In this document: positions 31,781 through 36,265 of the stretch, one piece after another | Layout of the letters: each line of letters starts with the position of its first letter | How positions within the stretch are numbered: the first letter of the stretch is position 1 | Source: an uncultured Clostridia bacterium | GTDB taxonomy: Bacteria > Bacillota > Clostridia > Christensenellales > Borkfalkiaceae | Direction: 5' to 3' | Length of the DNA: 36,265 nucleotides | NCBI GenBank assembly: GCA_947629725.1 | Contig: CANREU010000002.1 | Coordinates: 1 to 36,265 of the forward strand | The notes under the pieces: generated by a model | The model's input: only the letters and a program-made list of their open reading frames with translations | Told to the model about the DNA's origin: nothing | Databases searched by the model: none | Made by a program: the position numbers and the translations under genes

Positions 31781-32254
31781 ACGACCTCCTCATTGATGAC
31801 GGCGAGCACGTACCCCTCCTTCACGCGGAACGAAAAGGTTTCGCCCGTCGTGAGATTGGAGATGCCGCGCGTGGAGCCGTAGCGGAGAAAAAGGTTTTCT
31901 TCCGCATACTTGAGCCCCTCCATCTTCATGATATGCACGCCGCCGCCGAAAGGCAACAGGGAGACCGTCTGCCCCCTCTTGCAGGAAAATCCGTGCTCCC
32001 CCTCGCCGCAGAGGGAAAGTTCGGCGCCGTTCGTCTTGAAGAGAATGTTCTTTATGCCCGCCGCCTTTGCCTTATAGAGGAGGTGGAGATTGCCGAGAAA
32101 GTGGTCCTCCCGCCCGCCTCCGCCGCCGTAAAAGACGAGGCCCACCGCGCCGAGCTCCAATGCCCTGTCCACGGCGAGTTCGCCGTCCGTCTCGTTCTTT
32201 TCGGAGGGAAACGTTTCCCGCGTTGAGGAGGATGACGACCGAGCTGCCCCTCAT
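31777..32254 (-). pseudogene. thiN: Thiamine pyrophosphokinase remnant (internal deletion and frameshift)
   Basis: The original start is probably ATG 32254, overlapping the rpe stop as ATGA; from it one reads MRGSSVVILLNAG, a plausible ThiN N-terminus. The family sequence then resumes in another frame at FPSEKNETDGELAVDRALELGA and continues through GGGGGREDHFLGNLHLL to the normal C-terminus (131 codons from GTG 32172). About 60-80 residues, including the region with the acidic catalytic residues, are missing. The join lies at the 14-base palindrome GGGAAACGTTTCCC (32206-32219). ThiN makes thiamine diphosphate; this copy should be inactive unless the assembly is wrong. Confidence 0.75.
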
Positions 32255-32901
32255 CCGCGCAGCCTCGCGATCGTAGACGCCATGTCTTCGGACTTAAAGA
32301 CGGTGCTCCCCGCGACGATGACGTTCGCCCCCGCCGCGATCACGTCCTTCACGTTCTCCTCGGTGACGCCGCCGTCCACCTCGATGTCGAGCTCGGGGCG
32401 GCCCGCCTTCACGCAGTAATTGCGGACGGCTTCGAGCTTTTTGAGGGTCTCCCCGATGAATTTCTGCCCGCCCCAGCCGGGGTGCACGCTCATGAGAAGG
32501 AGCATATCCGCGCCCTCGTCCACGGCGGGAAAGAGCTTCTCCGCGGGCGTTTCGGGGTTGATGACGGCGCTCTTTTTTACGCCGCACGCCGCAATCTTTT
32601 TGAACAGCGCGGGGATATTGCACGCCTCGACGTGCACGGTGATGATGTCCGCACCCGCCTTTGCGAAGTCCTCGATATGCGTTTCGGGATGGAGCACCAT
32701 GAGGTGGCAGTCGAGGGGCAGCCCGATGTGCGGGCGGATCGCCTTCACCATCTGCGCGCCGAAGGTGATGGGCGGGACAAAACTGCCGTCCATCACGTCG
32801 CAATGCACATAGTCCGCACCGCCCTTTTCGAGCCTCTTTACTTCCTCGCCGACTTTGGAAAAATCGCTCGCGAGAATACTCGGCGCAATTTTGATGTTCA
32901 T
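32251..32901 (-). CDS. rpe: Ribulose-phosphate 3-epimerase
   Basis: The protein is 216 aa from the ATG at 32901 with a GGAGGAAACACC site; a longer frame to 32934 is not supported. The TIM-barrel enzyme is clear: KIAPSILASDF, the metal-site DYVHCDVMDGSFVP, DCHLMV, MSVHPGWGGQKF, DIEVDGGV and ANVIVAGSTVF. It interconverts ribulose 5-phosphate and xylulose 5-phosphate in the pentose phosphate pathway. It is followed by thiN and spoVM as in Bacillus. Confidence 0.97.
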   Translation of the reverse strand: MNIKIAPSILASDFSKVGEEVKRLEKGGADYVHCDVMDGSFVPPITFGAQMVKAIRPHIGLPLDCHLMVLHPETHIEDFAKAGADIITVHVEACNIPALFKKIAACGVKKSAVINPETPAEKLFPAVDEGADMLLLMSVHPGWGGQKFIGETLKKLEAVRNYCVKAGRPELDIEVDGGVTEENVKDVIAAGANVIVAGSTVFKSEDMASTIARLRG

Positions 32902-32940
32902 GGTGTTTCCTCCCCCGTACATGGAAAAATTCATCGTTCG

Positions 32941-33261
32941 TTACAATTTCAGTTTCCCGAGGTCCATACGCGTATAACAAAAACGCAGAATGTTGATGCT
33001 GTCTTCGTTCTCGTTGATCTCGTAAATCAAAGCATAGTTACCTACGATAATATGGCGGATATTTTCATCCGCCACAAGAAACGATTTACAATCGGTTGCG
33101 GAATAGGGAAATTCGCAAATCGTCTCAATTACACCTTCGATCTTGTCCAAAAGGTCGATCGCAGCCTTCCCGTTACAGAGCGTTTCCGATATGTAAACAA
33201 GAGCCGCATCCACCTCCTGCTCGGCGAGCGGCGTCAGCTTATAGTCGTATTTACTTACCAT
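32941..33261 (-). CDS. RelE/ParE-family toxin
   Basis: The protein is 106 aa. It shows the family pattern: KLTPLAEQEVDAALVYI, a central IEGVIETICEFPYSA, and a C-terminal strand pair with HIIVGNYALIYEINENEDSINILRFCYTRMD. RelE toxins cut mRNA on the ribosome; ParE toxins poison gyrase. The sequence is closer in feel to ParE but this cannot be settled by eye. Its ATG at 33261 lies inside the last codons of the antitoxin gene (11-base overlap), as usual for such pairs. Confidence 0.85.
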   Translation of the reverse strand: MVSKYDYKLTPLAEQEVDAALVYISETLCNGKAAIDLLDKIEGVIETICEFPYSATDCKSFLVADENIRHIIVGNYALIYEINENEDSINILRFCYTRMDLGKLKL

Positions 33262-33511
33262 ACTTCGCTCTCAATTTTGCAAACGTGGCGGGACCATCTA
33301 AAAGCTCTCCGCGGTCTGCCTGCACCTTGCCCTCCATGATTTTGGAATACATTTCGACCTGCGCAAGCCTCTGTTCATACGCAGCCATACTCATAACAAC
33401 CATGTCGCCGTAGCCGTTTTTCGTGACGAAAATCGGCTCATTGCTCGCATTGCACATCTCCGAGAGCTTTGTCGTATCTCTTAAATCTCGAATAGGAATG
33501 ATCTGCGGCAC
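33251..33511 (-). CDS. Phd/YefM-family antitoxin
   Basis: The protein is 86 aa, starting with GTG at 33511 behind a GGAGGTGAAAG site. The Phd/YefM N-terminal DNA-binding fold is seen in IIPIRDLRDTTKLSEMCNASNEPIFVTKNGYGDMVVMSMAAYE. The C-terminal third should wrap the toxin. It would repress its own promoter. The pair is richer in A+T than the neighbouring housekeeping genes. Confidence 0.88.
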   Translation of the reverse strand: MPQIIPIRDLRDTTKLSEMCNASNEPIFVTKNGYGDMVVMSMAAYEQRLAQVEMYSKIMEGKVQADRGELLDGPATFAKLRAKYGK

Positions 33512-33548
33512 CTTTCACCTCCACAGCATTTTATGTTTTTGTGTCATC

Positions 33549-33577
33549 ATTATAGCACAATTATGCGCCAATGTCAA
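33549..33577 (-). promoter_or_regulatory. Consensus promoter of the toxin-antitoxin pair
   Basis: TTGACA (33572-33577), 17 bases, TATAAT (33549-33554) on the minus strand, both perfect. The spacer holds the imperfect palindrome GCGCA-TAAT-TGTGC, a likely antitoxin operator. The promoter may also feed rpe downstream. Confidence 0.8.
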
Positions 33578-33603
33578 GAAAAATATAAAATAAATAAAAT
33601 CTC

Positions 33604-34644
33604 TTATTCCTTTTCCGCGATATAGCTTGCCCGAAGCTGGCCGCAGGCGCCTCCTATGTCGCTCCCCATGCTGCGGCGGAGGGTCGCGGAGATGCCGCAC
33701 GAGAGGAGCGTTTTTAAGAACGCCTGCGCCGTCCGCTCGTCCGTCCCCTTCAGATCCCGCTCCTTCACCGCGTTGAGGCGGATGAGGTTGACGTGGCAGG
33801 GCCTCCCCTTCAAAAGTTTTGCAAGGGCAAGGGCGTGCTCCTCGTCCGCATTCTCCCCTTCGATGAGGGAATACTCGAAGATGTACCGCCGCCCCGTCCT
33901 CTCGAAATAGTAGGCGCATGCCGCGAGGATGTCTGCGATTTGATAGCGGTTTGCAATCGGCATCGTGCGGGCGCGCTCGGCGTCCGTCGTGGCGTGGAGG
34001 GAGACGGTGAGGTTGAGGGGGATCCCCTCCTCCGCGAATTTTCTCATCTCGGGCACCAGCCCACAGGTGGAGAGGGAGATGTTGCGCGCACTCATGTTGA
34101 GCCCCTCCTTCGCGGTGAGGTTGCGCAGGAATTTCACGACGTTCCCGTAGTTATCGAAGGGCTCGCCGCTCCCCATGAGGACGATGTTCGTCACGGCGCG
34201 CTCCCCCTTCTTCCCGCCCTCAAGGCGGTTTACGGCCAAAATTTGTCCCAAAATCTCCCCCGCCGTGAGGTCGCGGAGCCGTCCGCCCAGCGTCGAGGCG
34301 CAGAACTTGCACCCCATGCGGCAGCCGACCTGTGTGGAGACGCACTGTGTGTTGCCGTAGGAATATTGCATGAAGACCCCCTCAACGAGGTTGCCGTCCG
34401 CAAGTTCAAAGAGGAACTTCTTCGTGCCGTCGCGGGAGACAAAGGTCTCCCGTATCTTTACGGGCTCGTCCTCGAATTCCCCGAGGAGACGGGCGCGGAG
34501 GGAGGCGGAGACGGGGATCTCCGAGAGTTTTTTGCCCTGCGCGATCCCCTCCGCAAGCTGCTTCGCGCGGAAAGGCTTCTCCCCCGCGGAGAGAACGAGG
34601 GCGCAGAGTTCTTCGTAGGAGAGATCCTGCAATACCTTCTTCAT
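33604..34644 (-). CDS. rlmN: 23S rRNA/tRNA adenine-C2 methyltransferase RlmN
   Basis: The protein is 346 aa, the normal size. The radical-SAM cluster motif is CRMGCKFC (Cys108, Cys112, Cys115), followed by the SAM-binding GSGEP. NLTVSLHAT and, near the end, GGACGQLR with the catalytic Cys334 complete the pattern. It methylates A2503 of 23S rRNA and A37 of some tRNAs. Its ATG overlaps the rsmB stop as ATGA. Confidence 0.97.
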   Translation of the reverse strand: MKKVLQDLSYEELCALVLSAGEKPFRAKQLAEGIAQGKKLSEIPVSASLRARLLGEFEDEPVKIRETFVSRDGTKKFLFELADGNLVEGVFMQYSYGNTQCVSTQVGCRMGCKFCASTLGGRLRDLTAGEILGQILAVNRLEGGKKGERAVTNIVLMGSGEPFDNYGNVVKFLRNLTAKEGLNMSARNISLSTCGLVPEMRKFAEEGIPLNLTVSLHATTDAERARTMPIANRYQIADILAACAYYFERTGRRYIFEYSLIEGENADEEHALALAKLLKGRPCHVNLIRLNAVKERDLKGTDERTAQAFLKTLLSCGISATLRRSMGSDIGGACGQLRASYIAEKE

Positions 34645-35888
34645 GCCTTCTTCCTCAATTTGACGACGTAAAATCCCGCGCCGTATGCCCTGTCGGGCAA
34701 AAATTGCAGCCCGAATTGCGTGTTTTCATGTGCGAGCGGGGAGGAAACCTCCTCCGCCGAAAAGTCCTCCGCATTTTTCAGAAACGCCCCGACGGTGCCG
34801 TCGTTCTCGAACGGAAGGAGGGAGCAGGTGGAGTAGTAAAGGCAGCCGCCGTCCCTCACATACCGCGCGCAGTTTTTGAGGATCGCGAGCTGGACTTCGC
34901 GAAGTCCGGGGAGGTCCTCCTCCCTCTTGAAGAGGGAAATGTCGGGATTTTCGGCGAGGGTGCCGAGCCCCGAGCAGGGCACGTCACAGAGCACCCCGTC
35001 GAACGATTTTGCCCACATGGGGTCGAAAAACGTGCCGTCTCCCTGCACGGCGATCACATTCTTTGCCCCCATGCGGCGGGCATAGCTCTCGATGAGAGAG
35101 ACGCGGTGCGGGTGCAATTCTTCGGCGACGACCTCCCCGCATTTTTCCGCAAGGAGGACGGACTTCCCTCCGGGCGCGGCGCAGGCGTCGAGGAGCCTTG
35201 CGCAGGGCTCCACGGCGTCGCAGACGGCGACGCTCCCCACCGATTGGAAGGTGTAGTCGCCGCGATCGTACCCCTCCCCCCGCACAAAGTTCTTGAAAAT
35301 TTTGAGGGTATCGAACGGGGTGTCGGTGTGCTCCCGCCCGAGGTAGTTTTCCATCTTGCAGACAAAGCGGACGGAGACGCCACAGCTTTTCGCGAGAACG
35401 ATGTCCTTCACCCGTTCGCCGTAAGTTTCGCGGAGCGCCTTCACGGCAAAGAGCGGATAGTTGCTCTCGACGGAGAGCCCCTCGTCCCCTTCGGGAAGTT
35501 GCACGGCGGAGGCGTCGAAGCGGCGCAAAAAGGCATTCGCAAAGCCCGCCGCGCCCCCTTTGCCCACCCGTTTCAAGAGGTCCACCGCCGTATCCGTAAC
35601 CATGTAGCGCGGCTTTTCCAAAAAGAGGAAGTGGTAGAGGGCGATCTTCAAAGCGGCCTTCACCGCGGGCTTCGGCGGCTTCTCCGCAAAACTTGCGATG
35701 CAGAGGGAGAGATAGGCGTCATGTTCCAGAACGCCGTAAACCGTCTTCACGGTGCCCGCACGGCCCTCCTTCTCCGTCCCGCCAAGCTCCTCTGCGAGGG
35801 CGATCTTCAAGTGCGCCCCGCCGCGGTACACCCGCATGAGGACGTTATATGCGTCATAGAACGGGTTCAAAACGCGCCCCCTCGGCAA
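34641..35888 (-). CDS. rsmB: 16S rRNA m5C967 methyltransferase RsmB
   Basis: The protein is 415 aa. An N-terminal NusB-like domain (about 8-135) precedes a Rossmann methyltransferase domain with DACAAPGGKS for SAM binding, DVPCSGLG with one catalytic cysteine and YSTCSLLPFEN with the second. The start is taken as TTG 35888 because it has a GGAAGGAAA site and gives a complete NusB domain; ATG 35837 is the alternative but has no site. It overlaps the end of fmt by about 35 bases. Confidence 0.92.
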   Translation of the reverse strand: MPRGRVLNPFYDAYNVLMRVYRGGAHLKIALAEELGGTEKEGRAGTVKTVYGVLEHDAYLSLCIASFAEKPPKPAVKAALKIALYHFLFLEKPRYMVTDTAVDLLKRVGKGGAAGFANAFLRRFDASAVQLPEGDEGLSVESNYPLFAVKALRETYGERVKDIVLAKSCGVSVRFVCKMENYLGREHTDTPFDTLKIFKNFVRGEGYDRGDYTFQSVGSVAVCDAVEPCARLLDACAAPGGKSVLLAEKCGEVVAEELHPHRVSLIESYARRMGAKNVIAVQGDGTFFDPMWAKSFDGVLCDVPCSGLGTLAENPDISLFKREEDLPGLREVQLAILKNCARYVRDGGCLYYSTCSLLPFENDGTVGAFLKNAEDFSAEEVSSPLAHENTQFGLQFLPDRAYGAGFYVVKLRKKA

Positions 35889-36265
35889 GTTTCCTTCCGT
35901 TGAGGAAGGCGGTATCCGTCATACATTTGCCGCCCGCGGGCTGCAAAAGGGAGATGCGCACCGCGCCTTCGCCGCATGCGACGATGAGCCCCGTTTTCGG
36001 GTCGGCGGAGAGGATCTCCCCCGCCTCGCCGCTCCCCTCCGCGGGCAGGGCGTAGAAGAAATTCAGGATAAGCCCCCCCACGGTCCCCCAGCTCCCGGGG
36101 GCGGAAGAGAGCCCGCGCACAAGCGCGGAAACTTCGCGGGCGGGTCGCGAAAAGTCGACCTGCGTGCGCTGCACTTTCTTGCAGACGAGCCCCTCCCCCT
36201 GTTTTTTGAGGGTGTATTTTCCGCTCTCAACGGCTTCGAGCGCTTCGGGGATCAGCTTCGCCGCG
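35854..36265 (-). CDS. fmt: Methionyl-tRNA formyltransferase, C-terminal part
   Basis: The frame is open to the window edge, so the N-terminal catalytic domain lies outside. The visible 136 residues include KKVQRTQVDFSRPAREVSALVRGLSSAPGSW, matching the Fmt segment usually reading [22 protein letters not shown], and the C-terminal OB-like domain that binds tRNA. It formylates initiator Met-tRNA. Its place before rsmB is the standard Firmicutes order. Confidence 0.9.
   Translation of the reverse strand, partial: AAKLIPEALEAVESGKYTLKKQGEGLVCKKVQRTQVDFSRPAREVSALVRGLSSAPGSWGTVGGLILNFFYALPAEGSGEAGEILSADPKTGLIVACGEGAVRISLLQPAGGKCMTDTAFLNGRKLAEGARFEPVL

Noticed and set aside
1-36265. CRISPR arrays, tRNA or rRNA genes, prophage and transposase genes
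   Set aside because: I saw no regular short repeats with spacers, no tRNA cloverleaf apart from the tmRNA ends, no rRNA sequence, and no transposase, integrase or phage structural motifs.

Overview
The window looks like a chromosomal segment of a spore-forming, Gram-positive member of the Clostridia with a fairly high G+C content. The reasons are the conserved Firmicutes gene order fmt-rsmB-rlmN-(...)-rpe-thiN-spoVM-(...)-rpmB-yloU-fakA-(...)-recG, a SpoVM-like sporulation peptide, strong AGGAGG ribosome-binding sites, sigma-A promoters, and many lipoboxes. A gut or other polysaccharide-rich habitat and an uncultured lineage such as Christensenellales are inference only.

Region 1 (1-15.3 kb) is a leftward carbohydrate-utilisation operon. 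In transcription order it holds a large C-terminally anchored LamG/Ig-like surface protein, a sugar-binding lipoprotein, a beta-helix hydrolase lipoprotein, two CUT1 permeases (LplB-like and YtcP-like), a GH36 alpha-galactosidase, a GH43 enzyme, a second LamG/Ig-like surface protein and a small lipoprotein. A divergent AraC-family regulator (15461-16507) and a nearby SGNH esterase probably belong to it. No ATPase is encoded here. The operon promoter carries a 9-C run between -35 and -10. The second LamG gene has an in-frame TAG that removes its membrane anchor.

Region 2 (16.5-21.5 kb) is a patchwork: an SGNH hydrolase, an AT-rich nucleotidyltransferase-like gene, the tmRNA gene ssrA with an arginine-rich tag, two zinc-ribbon membrane proteins, a small anchored protein, and an XRE repressor divergent from one zinc-ribbon gene with two matching operator-like repeats.

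Region 3 (21.5-26.1 kb) is housekeeping: recG, fakA (yloV) and yloU leftward, rpmB rightward.

Region 4 (26.0-30.6 kb) is the most unusual part. Two lipoprotein genes of unrelated sequence sit in tandem. Each is preceded by the same 38-nt upstream box, the same promoter architecture, and a 99-nt leader RNA whose inner helices covary between the copies, followed by an intrinsic-terminator-like hairpin. The 3' ends also share about 52 nt. This looks like a cassette with fixed ends and an exchangeable coding middle, controlled by an undescribed structured leader RNA.

Region 5 (30.6-36.3 kb) is a membrane-dipeptidase-like gene carrying an in-frame repeat insertion, spoVM, a thiN remnant, rpe, a ParE/RelE-Phd toxin-antitoxin pair lying where stp-prkC-rsgA would be expected, rlmN, rsmB and the 3' part of fmt. 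The genes spoVM, thiN, rpe and rlmN-rsmB are joined by ATGA overlaps.
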